From the NCBI RefSeq assembly GCF_003473485.1, contig NC_053045.1, positions 35,438,494 to 35,502,493 of the forward strand: DNA of 64,000 nt. The letters are read 5' to 3'. The DNA is from Medicago truncatula. Lineage: Eukaryota; Streptophyta; Magnoliopsida; Fabales; Fabaceae. The notes below the pieces were generated by a model. That model saw only the letters and a program-made list of their open reading frames with translations, was not told the origin of the DNA and ran no database searches. Position numbers and translations under genes: made by a program. Shown here in pieces: positions 34,733 through 46,180 of this stretch. Each line of letters starts with the position of its first letter. Positions within the stretch are counted from its first letter, which is position 1.

Positions 34733-35690
34733 ATGCTTGAGGAGCTTATCATATCCGGTCTCACAAAATCACATGATGACTAAAATTACTCGAGAATTAA
34801 ATCCACAAGTATTGATTGATGTTCAATATATATATATATATATATGTTGTAGAACAAGGGACTTAACTACTCTTGCAACTTGTAGTTTCTATTACTTTCA
34901 ATTTGTTGAAGAAAGATCTTCTAGGTATCATTCATAATGTAGTATGACTAGTCCATATATAGACCAAATAGGTATGTACATAAAAGTGAAGATGTGGGTA
35001 TTGAACATGGTATGTCTTGAACATAACAATCAAGGACATTGATTAAACAATAATTAAGTTCTTTTCTCTAAAATAAATCTCTTCCACTTTGAAGAAAAAC
35101 CTGTGTGGGTGATTCATAGGCCCTTGTCTCACACTAGACCCCATAAAATAGAATCAAGTTAACAATAGTTTTCAACTATGCAATTATAGTCTTTAATTTC
35201 AGGAACTTAATCTGCTGGCAGTATAATCTCAAAACTTTGAAAGAGACTCTAAGTAATATCATGTGAATATGTGATCCCTTGGCTCTTAATTACTAGATCC
35301 TATAATAGAGTCCCTTCAAAATTTATTAATTGTGTATTTGGTTTGCAAAGGCCCTTAAAATCTAAGAATATGGAATCATAGACAAACCATAACCAGTGGT
35401 ACGAAAGAAAGCTTTTGCTAGTAGAATTAGGCTTGTGCCGTTCATTTTCAAAATTTCGTAAGTGCTTAGGTGAAGAGAGGAATGAACATTTTAACTAATA
35501 AACCAAAAACACAGAGTAGATGTTTGAGTAGCCGAATTAATTTTCATTAAACAAAAAATACATACTGCATAAACTTGTCAATCTAATGGTAATTTCTTTT
35601 CCCATCATTGCAATTTGATTAGATGCCTAGTATACAAAAATGTCTCTACTCTAGTCTACTAAACTACGTCAGTCTCTTTCCACGTGAAAT
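34733..35690. other. Intergenic, type B downstream flank at right
   Basis: No gene seen. A (TA)n run at 34,827-34,845. From about 35,340 rightward it resembles the flank after the pseudogene at 28,342, inverted. Confidence 0.5.
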
Positions 35691-35969
35691 TTATAGCCCA
35701 TTCAAGCGAGAAGTTATGCGTTGGAAGACATTTTCAGTGCAAGGAATGGTGAGGCCACCTGTGGGATGATCATATCCAAACTCTTCCTCAGCTTGACTCA
35801 ACAAATATTGAAACAATGGTTGGTTTAAGTATGAGATAGGGATCACAAACCGCTTTTGTTTATCTCCAACATACACTGCAACATAGCCCTTTGGAACTTC
35901 TACAGATTTTGATGATGCTTGTCTAGCAGTTACTGATGCCCTTAGAGTAGCATGTAAACGGAAACCCAT
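35691..35969 (-). CDS. SAUR-family protein, type B
   Basis: 92 residues: [58 protein letters not shown]. Oddities: GDK for GEK, Tyr in FQYLL, and DHPTGG where nearly all relatives have DHPMGG. An upstream in-frame ATG at 36,012-36,014 is in the leader. TATA at 36,074-36,083. Confidence 0.94.
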   Translation of the reverse strand: MGFRLHATLRASVTARQASSKSVEVPKGYVAVYVGDKQKRFVIPISYLNQPLFQYLLSQAEEEFGYDHPTGGLTIPCTENVFQRITSRLNGL

Positions 35970-36754
35970 TTTTAGTTCTTGTTTGAGAGAAGAAGAATAA
36001 AGAAAAAATCTCAAATGTAACTAAATACTTGAGGATGCCAATGAATTGTGTTGTTTGTGAAGGCAAGAGGAAGCGTATTTATAATTATTGAGGTTCTCTT
36101 GAAACTGAAACCCAATTCCAAGCAAAATAATTTTTTGAAAGGGTAAAATAATAGAGAACATAGGATGAGATATAATGTGGTGTTGTCTTAGATTGTACCC
36201 TACCCTATCAAACTATCTCGAATACAAATGCAACCTCATATTTTTCATGCATTAATTGGTAGCTACTCCATAATTTGTAAACAGGCTTAGGACATGTTTT
36301 CTTCATTATGATAATGTTGATGTCTAGCTGGTAAGTGAGATATAAGGCAGTGGATAACAATAGATCAACATAAACCATTCTACATGTTTGTTTTATCTCA
36401 ACTAGATTAGATTAGATTGATATGCTGGCCTCTGCTCTCAACAAGGTGGGACTTGCAACATCTGATGGTGATCCTTAAGAAAGTCCTGAGAAGACAACAC
36501 CATGTGATTATTCATATGCTTTTGTCTAACCACGACTCAAATCTTATGGCCCTCCTTCACTGATCACAATAGTTGCCGACTGTTTGTTACATATCCTTTC
36601 ATCTATATATATTCATGCCTTCAAGCAGTTAGGACAAACACAAAATCATTCACAATCCAAAACATTTGAAATTCAGAAACTCGAGTTTTCTATATTCAAA
36701 TAAGTTTTTCTTTTTTTCAAGATCAATCTTCTTCTTTTTTCAACACATACGAAA
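35970..36754. promoter_or_regulatory. Divergent SAUR promoter region 8
   Basis: Leftward TATA at 36,074-36,083. Rightward ACCATGTGAT, CATATG at 36,513-36,518, TTGTCTAA, and TATATATA at 36,604-36,611. Confidence 0.68.
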
Positions 36755-37018
36755 ATGGGTTTTCGTTTACCAGGTATCATCAGAAGGACATCGTCTTCAA
36801 AAGGCGTGGACATGCCAAAGGGATATCTAGCAGTATATGTTGGAGAGGAAATGAAACGTTTTGTGATCCCTATATCATACTTGAACCAACCATCGTTCCA
36901 AGACTTGTTGAACCAAGCCGAGGAACAATTCGAATATGATCATCCAATGGGTGGTCTCACTATTCCTTGCGGAGAAGACATGTTCTTAGATATCACTTCT
37001 CGTTTGAGTAGGTGTTAA
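36755..37018 (+). CDS. SAUR-family protein, type A (SRC-ending subtype)
   Basis: 87 residues: [64 protein letters not shown]. The C-terminal Ser-Arg-Cys replaces the usual ending Asn and marks a subtype with 39,657, 41,175 and 46,181. The best DST element in the window follows at 37,033-37,069. Confidence 0.95.
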   Translation: MGFRLPGIIRRTSSSKGVDMPKGYLAVYVGEEMKRFVIPISYLNQPSFQDLLNQAEEQFEYDHPMGGLTIPCGEDMFLDITSRLSRC

Positions 37019-37032
37019 CCTCTTTTGTAGAA

Positions 37033-37069
37033 GGAGCTGACATAGATTATATAACTTGAGGAAATTGTA
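37033..37069 (+). promoter_or_regulatory. DST element in 3' UTR
   Basis: GGA, six bases, ATAGATT, then GTA after about 20 bases, just past the stop codon. The first two blocks match the SAUR DST consensus exactly; spacing to the third is longer than usual. Confidence 0.65.
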
Positions 37070-37365
37070 CATAAGACACTTTTTTTTTTATTCTTTTCCA
37101 TTTTTGTATTCCTTTGTAAGTCAAAGGTACATGAAAAAGCATTTGAGGGAGATTGTATGGAAAAAGATTATAGCTTGTTTTGGGCTTTGGCCAATGTTCA
37201 ATGAATATATGTTATAAACTTATTTGCCAAAATTATAATACGAAGTGAAAGATTTTATTGCGTATGCTCTTCAATGTTATTTTCCTTTGCAGTGCTTCAC
37301 TTGAAATTTTCCTTTGCAGGGCTTCACTTCTAATAAACAGAGTAATATATGTTACCGTAATTTAG

Positions 37366-37965
37366 AGTCAAGGTGGAGATTGTTGTGAAAGTGCCTCAAA
37401 ATTGAAGAAATTGGAATTCTGGAAGCTGAATTTTCAGGGCAGGGTGGCCGATTTTGACCTGTTTTATTTGAGCTTCAGGTTCGGCAAAAATCGGTGGCCG
37501 ATTTTGACAGCAGAAAATAAAACAGAAAATGTATTTTCAGGCCACTAGGGTTTGTATAGAGTTTGTCTCTTGGCAACAAACACTAGGGTTTGAGGGTTGA
37601 TTCATCCTGAGAAACACTATTAGGATTGAGTCTATTGGTTACGATAAGAGATTGAGGCTTTGGGTATAATTAGGCGGGAGACTTATTTTTGTAACCTAAT
37701 ATCTCTTTTGTAAGGTTACTCATCATTATATTGAAACGAAGGGCTGCTCTTTCCCCAGACTAGGTCAATTTGGACCAAACTGGGTCAACAAATTCTTTTG
37801 TGTTCTCTCTTCCTTTCTCTCTCTCTCTCGTTGTTTTCTACTTTTGACTTGTGTTTATAATTGTTCCATAAACTTTGTTTTGGTTGCTTGGTTATTCATT
37901 GCTCCACACATCAAGTTTGTTATTGGTGTGATTTTTCATCGAATTCAGAACAGGGATGATTGACA
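37366..37965 (+). mobile_element. Probable Copia-type LTR remnant
   Basis: A purine-rich AAGGTGGAGATTG immediately before TGTTGTGAAAG is the usual polypurine-tract and LTR-start arrangement of plant Copia elements. The following 580 bp is unlike its surroundings and ends in a pyrimidine-rich, GTGTGA-type stretch. No internal coding region and no second LTR are present, so this is an isolated, broken remnant. End position is approximate. Confidence 0.5.
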
Positions 37966-38712
37966 ACCTTGTTTGGATGATATACCATTAACACTTAATT
38001 AAGATATCACGAGTTTTTTCATGTCAAAATAGAGGTTTTCAGCTTGAACTATGTGAATGCAACAACACTACAAAAATTTAGAGAGAACTTTAATTTGTTG
38101 GTAATGACTAATGAGTTCTATTTGACTCGAGAGTTGAGATACTCGATTTATAGAAAAAAATGGAGATGGTAAAGTATGTGTCTAGTCATAAGCTTATAAA
38201 TTGAAATTAGTAATTTTTACTGAAATTTTTTAACTAGTCGTTTCAAAACTAAAGAAAAACACTTTTGTTATTAAAGAATTTGACTAAAAAAATGTAAAGT
38301 TAACATTTTTAACTCAATTTGACAGTTATTAATATGTTTTACTAAACCATGACTTTTGTTATCTAAATTCTTATCCAATAACGTTCTTCTCTGCATATTT
38401 ATTTTTTTCAATATAATGATCATTAGCCATGATAGTTAATTTTAACTTTCGTTTAATCAATTTTATATTTGAAATAACTGAATCTTCCATTCTACCGCTG
38501 GATATTATAAACTAAACATTTAAAAAACAATTTTCATATTGATATTTAAGGGAAAGATATAGAGAAATACGGTAATAGTGTTAATAAATTTCTCATTCAG
38601 ATGAAGTTTATACATCCAAGTATGATCACTACAAAAGAGAAACTAAACTAATGCAAAAATTGGTCATGCATCTATGTTAGTCTTGTCATATCCTCAGAGG
38701 GTTAACAGGTAT

Positions 38713-38970
38713 TCAATTCAAGCAAGAAGTGAATTCTAAGAAAAGGTCTTCTCTGCAAGGAATAGTGATGCCACCCATTGGATGGTCATATCCGAACTGT
38801 TCTTCAGATTGGCTCAGCAATTCTTGGAATGAACTTTGGTTTAAGTATGATATAGGGATCACAAATCGCTTCATTTTCTCTCCTACGTACACTGCTAGAT
38901 ATCCTTTTGGTACGTCCACAGATTTTGAAGATGATGACCTTTTGATGATACTAGGTAAACGAAAACCCAT
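38713..38970 (-). CDS. SAUR-family protein, type A
   Basis: 85 residues: [36 protein letters not shown], then [17 protein letters not shown] with Ile for Leu, ending LEFTSCLN. Mostly A-like but with Gly-Tyr (FGYDHP) as in type B. TATA at 39,103-39,110; the NDE-type site reads CAAATG on the plus strand (39,196-39,201) instead of CATATG. Confidence 0.95.
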   Translation of the reverse strand: MGFRLPSIIKRSSSSKSVDVPKGYLAVYVGEKMKRFVIPISYLNQSSFQELLSQSEEQFGYDHPMGGITIPCREDLFLEFTSCLN

Positions 38971-39656
38971 TGTTGTACGTGTTAAAAAGAATGGATTGGT
39001 CTAAAAAAGAAAGAGTTGTATATAGAAGAGTCAAGTTTCTGAATTTCAAATGAGTTGGAATGTGAATGATTTTTGTTGGTGCTAAAGGCTTGCAACCATG
39101 GATATATATAGATGAAAGGATACTTAACAAACCGTCGGCAACTATAATGATCAGTGAAGGAGGACCATAGGATTAGAGTCATGTTTAGACAAGATCAAAT
39201 GAAACATCACATGGTGTTTTCTTTAAGAGTTTTGAGGACTTTCTCAAAGATCAACATCAAATGTTGTGGTAGATAGATAATGCAAGTCCCACCTTGTTGA
39301 GCAGAGGCCAGCATAGAGTTAATGAACTTGAATTGGTACTACTTACTGCAAAGAACATGTCTGAAACATGCTTACACAATTATGAAGTACTTCTTAATGC
39401 ATGAACAAATAAGTGGTTGCAGTTGAAAGGGTGGGGTACAATCTTAAAACAACACCACATGCTATATCATCTTATCCTTTAACTCTTTCAAACAATAATT
39501 TAGCTTGTAATTGGGTTTCCAAAGAACCTCAATAACTATAAATATACTAACAATTGCCTTTAGTTTAAGCACCACACAATTCATTGGCATCCTAAAATAT
39601 TAGTTACATCCTTTGTTTAGATCAATCTCTCCGGGTTTTTCCCAACACATACAAGA
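38971..39656. promoter_or_regulatory. Divergent SAUR promoter region 9 (mixed)
   Basis: The leftward side is type A but with the CATATG core changed. The rightward side is a type B promoter: ACACCACATGCTATATCATC and TATAAATATA at 39,537-39,546, then a type B leader to about 39,615. It serves a type A coding region at 39,657, so promoter and gene body come from different types. Confidence 0.7.
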
Positions 39657-39920
39657 ATGGGTTTTCGTTTACCTGGTATCCTAAGAAGGACATCATCTTC
39701 AAAAGGTGTCGAGGTTCCAAAGGGATGTCTAGCAGTATATGTTGGAGAGGAAATGAAACGGTTTGTGATCCCAATATCATACTTAAACCAACCATTGTTT
39801 CAAGACTTGTTGAACCAAGCCGAGGAACAATTTGAATACGATCATCCAACGGGTGGTCTCACTATTCCTTGTAGAGAAGACATGTTCTTAGATATCACTT
39901 CTTGTTTGAGTAGGTGCTAA
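39657..39920 (+). CDS. SAUR-family protein, type A body behind a type B promoter
   Basis: 87 residues, SRC-ending subtype, closest to 36,755: [23 protein letters not shown]. Two unusual residues: Cys for Tyr in [10 protein letters not shown], and Thr for Met in [11 protein letters not shown]. The body and 3' flank match 36,755, while the upstream region matches the type B gene at 45,022. DST element at 39,935-39,967. Probably functional, but the KGY change is in the most conserved part. Confidence 0.92.
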   Translation: MGFRLPGILRRTSSSKGVEVPKGCLAVYVGEEMKRFVIPISYLNQPLFQDLLNQAEEQFEYDHPTGGLTIPCREDMFLDITSCLSRC

Positions 39921-40509
39921 TCCCTTTGGTAGAAGGAGCTGACATAGATTATGTAACTTAATTTGTACAAAAGACACTTTTTTTTCTTTTCCATTACAGT
40001 CTTCCTCCTGTGTAAGTTAAAAAGCATTTGAGGCAGATAGTTAAGGAGAAAGATTATAACTTGTTTGAGGCTTTAGGACAATGCTCAATTAATATATGTT
40101 ATAAACTTATTTGCCAAAATTATAATACAAAGTCACCAATTGTTTTTGCATATGCTCTTCAAAGTTATTATCCTATGCAGTGCCTTTTTGTACTTTATAT
40201 TGAAAAGTCATACTATAGTGAAAAGTCAGTGTATATTACAGTGGAGTAAATAAAAAAAATTGAAGATCTATATATATATATGCGGATCATTACAATTACA
40301 TATATTAAGTTTAAAATTGAAAAATCATATGCAACAAACAAATAATTTGAGGCAAAATAATAGAATTCCAAATACTATATTGATATAATTGAGTAAATCA
40401 TCCAAGGATGGATAATGGAGAGAAACTCTTTTGAAGGTGAGAAACTAAACTGCTACAAAAAATGTGTCAAATATCTACGTCAGTCCTATGATATCTTCAA
40501 AGAGCTAAT
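39921..40509. other. Type A downstream flank
   Basis: No gene seen. 39,921-40,240 parallels 37,019-37,340. A (TA)n run lies near 40,267-40,280. The 40,400-40,509 part is the 3' flank of the fragment that follows. Confidence 0.5.
39935..39967 (+). promoter_or_regulatory. DST element in 3' UTR
   Basis: GGA, six bases, ATAGATT, then GTA. Same layout as after 36,755. Confidence 0.62.
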
Positions 40510-40626
40510 TCAATTTAAGTGAGAGGTGATATCTAAGAAAATGTCTTCTCTGCAAGGAATAGTTAGACCACCCATTGGATGATCATATTCAAATTGTTCC
40601 TCAGCTTGGTTCAACAATTCTTGGAA
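40510..40626 (-). pseudogene. SAUR type A 3' fragment
   Basis: Stop codon at 40,510-40,512, then minus-strand codons for the last 38 residues ([33 protein letters not shown]-like). Similarity stops abruptly at about 40,626, where unrelated sequence begins. No 5' half or promoter is nearby. Closest to 25,320 and 61,777. Confidence 0.85.
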
Positions 40627-41174
40627 GAAATTATCCCATATGGAAGAAATTTAGAGCACCTCAGTTAGATAAAAGGGAAAGGAATTACCACCAAATTAAC
40701 ATGGAAGAATAAGGAAAAAGAATATGATTCAAAGAACAAGTGTGTACTATTCAAGCGATTTTGATATCACCTTTGAAGTGTTATTTGGAGCAACATGCAG
40801 ATCAGATGACCCAGACGATTATAACTATTTTAGGCATTAACAGACTGAAATTAAAATTTTGTTAGAGAGCACTTGTAGTGAAATCTTAACATTAGACAAT
40901 TTCTTTTCAAGAGAGATTTTTTTTTTTTTTTTTTCATTTAATGATCGTCTAGAGATTCTATACTGAAAATTTATCTTATTGGAGCCATTGACTATCAAAA
41001 AGATCGTTGAGGGGAAAATTTAAGAAGATATATTCATAAATTCCTCATTCAGATGAACTTGTCTACAAAAACGGTTGATAAAAACAAAAGAGAATATTTC
41101 CATGATAAGATCAACTGTTACAAAATTTGGTCAACTATCTATGTCAATCTAATCTGAGTTATCTTCATAAGATG
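40627..41174. repeat. Three-copy intergenic repeat and SAUR flank
   Basis: 40,680-41,010 matches 45,685-46,010 and inverted 22,945-23,300. 41,010-41,174 is the 3' flank of 41,175 and equals that of 46,181. A poly-T run at 40,919-40,934. Confidence 0.55.
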
Positions 41175-41435
41175 TTAGCACCTACTCAAGCGAGAAGTGA
41201 TATCTACGAAAAAATCTTCTTCACAAGGAATAGTAAGACCACCCATTGGATGGTCATATCCAAATTCTTCCACAGCTTGGCTCAGCAAGTCTTGAAATGA
41301 AGTTTGATTCAAATATGACATTGGAATCACAAACCGCTTCATCTTCTCTCCTACATAAACGGCAAGATATCCTTTTGGCACATCCAAGCCTTTTGAAGAT
41401 GATGACCTTTTGATACCTGGTAAATGAAAACCCAT
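41175..41435 (-). CDS. SAUR-family protein, type A (SRC-ending subtype)
   Basis: 86 residues: [70 protein letters not shown]. Val replaces Glu in QAVEEF and Glu follows the TIPC Cys, both shared with 46,181. A longer frame open to 41,606 covers the leader and TATA region and is not conserved. Partner of 42,246. Confidence 0.95.
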   Translation of the reverse strand: MGFHLPGIKRSSSSKGLDVPKGYLAVYVGEKMKRFVIPMSYLNQTSFQDLLSQAVEEFGYDHPMGGLTIPCEEDFFVDITSRLSRC

Positions 41436-42245
41436 TCTTGTATGTCTAGAAAAAAAAATAACTGCACTAGAAAATACTAGTACAAGACTCAAGTTTCTGA
41501 ATTTCAAATGGCTAACAATGTGAGTGATTCGTGTTTGTTCGAAATGTTTTGCAGTCATGAATATATATATATATAGATGAAAGGATACATAACAAGTCTT
41601 CGGCAATTGTAATGATCATTGAATGAGGGCCATAAGAAATGATTCATGGCCAGACAAGGGCATATGAAAGATCACATGGTGTTGTCTTCGAGACTCTCTC
41701 AAGGTTCAACATCAAATATGTTTTAGTAGATAATACAGGCTTCACCTCTATGAGCAAAGGCCAACAAAGCATATCAATCGACATGAGATAAAAAAAACAT
41801 ATCGAGTGATTTATGTTGATCTATTGTTATCCATTGCCTTATAGTCACTTATCAGCTGGACATCAACATTATCATAATGAAGAAAACATGTCTGAAGCAT
41901 GTTTACAAAATTATTGACGCTAATTAAATCATGAACAAATATGAGGCTATACTTGATCACATCTTATTTTTTAGCAAGTGGAAGCTTTGTATTGGACATT
42001 GTTTAGGAAAGGTAGGGGACACTCTAAGACAACACCACATGCTACATTATCCCTATGATCTCTATCCTTCCACCCCTTCAATAATAGTTTTTCTAGGAAT
42101 TGGGTTTTGAGATAACTTCAAACTCTATAAATACACTTCCTCTCTCCTTCACAAACAGCACAATTCATTGCATCATCAAATACTTAATTACATCCATCTT
42201 ACATTTGATCATTTTTCACTGTTCTTCACTCGAACAATAAGAAAA
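41436..42245. promoter_or_regulatory. Divergent SAUR promoter region 10
   Basis: Leftward CATATG at 41,661-41,666 and a long TATA run at 41,562-41,575. Rightward TATAAATACA at 42,126-42,135. Confidence 0.68.
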
Positions 42246-42524
42246 ATGGGTTTCCGTTTACACACTATTCTAAAGGGTTCAGTAACAGCTAGACAAACAA
42301 CATCAAAATCAGTAGAAGTGAAAAAGGGCTATGTTTCCGTGTATGTTGGAGAGAAATTGGCGCGGTTTGTAGTTCCTGTATCATACTTGAACCAACCTTC
42401 ATTTCAAGACTTGTTGAGTCAAGCCGAGGAAGAGTTTGGATATGATCATCCAATGGGTGGCCTCACCATTCCTTGCACCGAAGATGTCTTCCAACACATA
42501 ACTTCTTGCTTGAATGGACTATGA
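42246..42524 (+). CDS. SAUR-family protein, type B
   Basis: 92 residues: [37 protein letters not shown] with Ser for Ala, [33 protein letters not shown]. Close to 13,948. Upstream in-frame codons from 42,168 lie in the leader. Confidence 0.95.
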   Translation: MGFRLHTILKGSVTARQTTSKSVEVKKGYVSVYVGEKLARFVVPVSYLNQPSFQDLLSQAEEEFGYDHPMGGLTIPCTEDVFQHITSCLNGL

Positions 42525-44075
42525 ATCTTATACTATACGCTAGATTAGTTGAGACATTTTTCAAATAGGAATTTATTTGACTTGTGAAGTTGTAAATATA
42601 TGACACTTTTCATGAGAAATGGAGAAATATTACCATCTGAATATCAAATTCAAAAATATACTGTCCTCTTTTTCCTTGTTTAATAACACTGAGCTCCGTT
42701 ATTTTATAAAGAATAACTCTGCTTATTTAAATATTAAATCCTATCACAATTTATAGTTTATTCTTAAAGTTTAAGTCTATTCAAATGATATGATCCATTA
42801 CATTTATTTCTCTAATACTAGCAAAATTAATGTCATTTTAAAATCCAGATTAACCTTTTTATGTAACAAACACGTTTTGCTAATTCCAGGTAGCTAACTA
42901 AAATTCTTGAACTAAATCGATAACTACTGATTATTTAGCCAGTTTAACAAGGCTTGTTCTATGTCTTCAGAAATTGCCTTTGTGCCCATTTATTATATAC
43001 TAGCTTGAGCTAGCTTGGTTGAATTTTTTACTAATACTCAAATACGAAAAGTTTAACATCATTATTTTAACTAATCTTATATCCTAAGTAGAAATTAACT
43101 AGCTCCTAGACTTCAACTTTTCTCAACTTTCCCGCTAACTAATGATTTTAAATCCTATCGGTAATTAGAAGAAAATTCAAACTGGCCTGCTGGTAGGACT
43201 TGTCAAAGTCTTTCACTAGTAGTTTTTTTCCCAGACATTCCAAAACAGAAAAATCGCAAATTTTGTTGTTACAGTTGAATGTTTATCTATAGGGACTGAG
43301 GAACAGTTACTCTATACCCTTCTAATGTTTGGCATTGTCCCAAATGAACTCAATTATACAGAATCTGTAATAGATCTAAACAAAGAAAAAAAACTAGCAG
43401 ATGGTAAAATATGTGGCTAGTCCCATGTTCATAAATTGAAATTACACATTTTTTACAGCAAAATAGAAATTAGTCGCTCTTTTTTTAGAGCAAAAATGTA
43501 ACTAGTAATTTCAAAGCAAAAGAAAAACAACTTTGTCATTAAAGAATTTGATTATAAATTGTAAAGTTGACTATTTTTAACTTAATTTTGTTATTAAGAA
43601 AATAACAATTCGTCACCTGAGAGATTCGAACTCTCGCGGGGAAACCCCATGTACTTAGCAGGCACACGCCTTAACCACTCGGCCAAAGTGACTTGTTGCT
43701 AGAGCAATTTTTATCCAATAATTATGTGCTTCTCTGCAGATTGTTTTTTTTTTTTTTTTGCAATAAATACAATCTATGATCGTTAAATCATTTTTTTTAT
43801 GGATGATTGTTAAATCATGATAGTTACTAACTTTTATTTTTTTAATTTATTTTTGCAAAACGGGGGATTGATTTTATATTTGAATAACTGAATCTTTCAT
43901 TATTGTGGAGAAATATAGAGAAAATATTGTTAATAAATTTCTCATTGAGATGAACATTTTTACAACCAAGTATGATAACAACAAAAGATTAAATCTTTTG
44001 AATGTGAGAAACTAAACTGCTACAAAAATGGGTCAAATATCTACATTAGTCCAATGATATCTTCAAAGAGCTAAT
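42525..44075. other. Intergenic, convergent SAUR flanks with a tRNA
   Basis: Apart from the tRNA, no gene seen. 42,525-43,370 parallels 47,455-48,790, and 43,066-43,070 is the single TTTAA that marks the empty site of the 48,048 insertion. 43,400-44,075 is the flank of 44,076, with a poly-A/T tract at 43,745-43,761. Confidence 0.6.
43611..43692 (-). tRNA. tRNA-Ser(GCU)
   Basis: 82 nt on the minus strand. Acceptor GTCACTT pairs fully with AGGTGAC, anticodon GCT in loop CTGCTAA, T arm GAGAGTTCGAATCTCTC. Compared with 26,285 the fourth acceptor pair is A-T instead of G-C, changed on both sides. Lies downstream of 44,076 on the same strand, the same relation as the other copies. Confidence 0.9.
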
Positions 44076-44336
44076 TCAATTCAAGTGAGAAATGATATCT
44101 AAGAAAATCTCTTCTCTGCAAGGAATAGTGAGACCACCCATTGGATGGTCATATTCAAATTGTTCCTCAGCTTGGTTCAACAATTCTTGGAATGAGGTTT
44201 GGTTCAAGTATGATACAGGAATCACAAACCGCTTCATTTTCTCTCCTACGTACACTGCTAGATACCCCTTTGGCACCTCCAAACCTTTTGAAGATGATGC
44301 CTTTGATCTGATGATACTTGGTAAACGAAAACCCAT
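44076..44336 (-). CDS. SAUR-family protein, type A
   Basis: 86 residues: [56 protein letters not shown]. Close to 18,238. DST-like element (inverse) at 44,021-44,052. Partner of 45,022. Confidence 0.95.
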   Translation of the reverse strand: MGFRLPSIIRSKASSSKGLEVPKGYLAVYVGEKMKRFVIPVSYLNQTSFQELLNQAEEQFEYDHPMGGLTIPCREEIFLDIISHLN

Positions 44337-45021
44337 TGTTGTATGTATGTGTTGAAAATAAAGACTTGTTTGTAAATAGAATGCTCAAGTTTCTGAATTT
44401 CAAATGCTTTTGGTTGTGAATGGTTGTGTGTTGGTCCAAAATGCTTGTATATATAGACGAATGAAAGGATATGTAACAAACAGTCGGCAACTTGCAGGAG
44501 AGCCACGAGATGGATTAGAGTCATGAAAACTATGGGAGACAAGTCCATATGAAAGATCACATGGTTTTGTTTTGGAGGACTTACACATGGGTCAACATCA
44601 AACTAATTTCATGGTAGATAATGCACCCCCTTCAAATAATGCAGATTAGTCTATCCGTTCGTTAGGTCGATACTAGCTGGACATCAGCACTTTGATAATG
44701 AAGAAAACATGTCTGAAACATGTTTACAAAATTATGAAGTGATAGTTAATGCATGAACAAATATGAGGTTGAATTTGAAAGGGTGGTGTACAATCTTTAG
44801 ACAACCCACATGCTATATCATCTTATCCTTTAATTCTTTCAAACAATAATTTATCTTGGAATTAGGTTTGCAAAGAATATTAGTAACTATAAATATACTT
44901 ACAAATAGGCATCAAACACAACACAAGTCATTGGTATCCTAAAGTATTAGTTAGATTCTTCTAAATTTTTGTGATCTTTGCTTTCTTGAGTTTGTTCTTC
45001 ACCTTCAAACAATCACCAAAA
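44337..45021. promoter_or_regulatory. Divergent SAUR promoter region 11
   Basis: Leftward CATATG at 44,546-44,551 with GAGACA (TGTCTC on the minus strand) at 44,536-44,541, and TATATATA at 44,448-44,455. Rightward TATAAATATA at 44,888-44,897. Shares the CATATG-TGTCTC spacing of regions 5 and 6. Confidence 0.72.
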
Positions 45022-45300
45022 ATGGGTTTCCGCTTAAATGTTATTCGACAGGCATCATTTGCGACTAGCCAAGCAGCATCAAAATCAGCAGGAGTTCCAA
45101 AGGGCTATGTTGCAGTATATGTCGGAGAGAAACAGACGCGGTTTGTGATCCCAATATCATACTTAAACCAACCATTGTTTCAAGAATTGCTACATCAAGC
45201 GGAAGAAGAATTTGGATATGATCATCCCATGGGTGGACTCACCATTCCTTGCACTGAAGATGTCTTTCAACACATAACTTCTTGCTTGAATGAGCCATAA
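45022..45300 (+). CDS. SAUR-family protein, type B
   Basis: 92 residues: [69 protein letters not shown]. Ends LNEP rather than LNGL. Same N-terminal subtype as 17,252 and 24,318. Confidence 0.95.
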   Translation: MGFRLNVIRQASFATSQAASKSAGVPKGYVAVYVGEKQTRFVIPISYLNQPLFQELLHQAEEEFGYDHPMGGLTIPCTEDVFQHITSCLNEP

Positions 45301-46180
45301 ATCTGACACTTTAGCATACTGACAGATTATAGAGAAATTTTGTACCATACAAATTTTTTAACTTGTAAAAATTATACCTTTTTATTGGAAACATCGAAAA
45401 ATACTTATCTGAATTAAAAGAAAAACAACTTTCATATTTCCTTCTTGTGTAATGACAATAAGATCAGTTACTTTATCAATTACAATTTCAGCACTCCGCA
45501 ATTTGAACATCACAAAAAAAAAAGAGCTATCTGCTTGCCTAAGGAAAAATGTAGACTTGTATGTCCTCAAATTTGACAGTAAAAATAATATGAACAGTCA
45601 GTGCAGAGCTAAACTTATTTTTCAGAACCAAACATAAGTTGTATCCACAGAACAAAATCAGTTTTGCTAATTCAATTAGCTAACGGGGAAAGGACCTACC
45701 ATCAAATGTACATGAAAGAATAAGGGAAAAAAATATGATTCAAAGAACAAGTGTGTGCTACTCATGCGACTTTGATAACGCCTATTAAGAGTTATTTGGA
45801 ATAACATGCACATCAGATGATCCAGACGATTATAACTTTTTTAGGCATTAACAGAGTGAAATTAAAATATTGTTAGAGTGCACTTGTAGTGAAATGTTAA
45901 CATTGGACAATTTCTTTTCAAGAGAGAAATAATTGTTTTCATTTAATGACCGTCTTACGATTCTATATTGAACAATTGTCATACTGGAGCCTTTGATTAT
46001 CAAAAAGATTGTTGAGGGAATAATTTAAGAAGATATATTCATAAATTCCTCATTCAGATGAACTTGTCTACAAAAACGGTTGATAAAAACAAAAGAGAAT
46101 ATTTCCATGATAAGATCTACTGTTACAAAAATTTGGTCAACTATCTATGTCAATCTAATCTGAGTTATCTTCATAAGATG
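45301..46180. repeat. SAUR flank and three-copy repeat
   Basis: No gene seen. 45,301-45,640 equals inverted 24,010-24,317; 45,685-46,010 is the three-copy repeat; 46,010-46,180 equals 41,010-41,174. Confidence 0.55.

Larger units (their letters stand above)
37019..38712. other. Intergenic with retroelement end and SAUR flanks
   Basis: No gene seen. 37,019-37,340 is type A flank shared with 39,921-40,240. A Copia-type LTR remnant (listed separately) follows. 38,030-38,700 is the downstream flank of 38,713 and matches inverted tRNA-bearing flanks elsewhere, but the tRNA itself is missing here. Confidence 0.55.

Noticed and set aside
38729-39004. Open frames opposite SAUR genes (also near 7721, 28,244, 39,622, 44,092 and 54,924)
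   Set aside because: They recur only because the SAUR codons beneath are conserved; no independent start or family signal.
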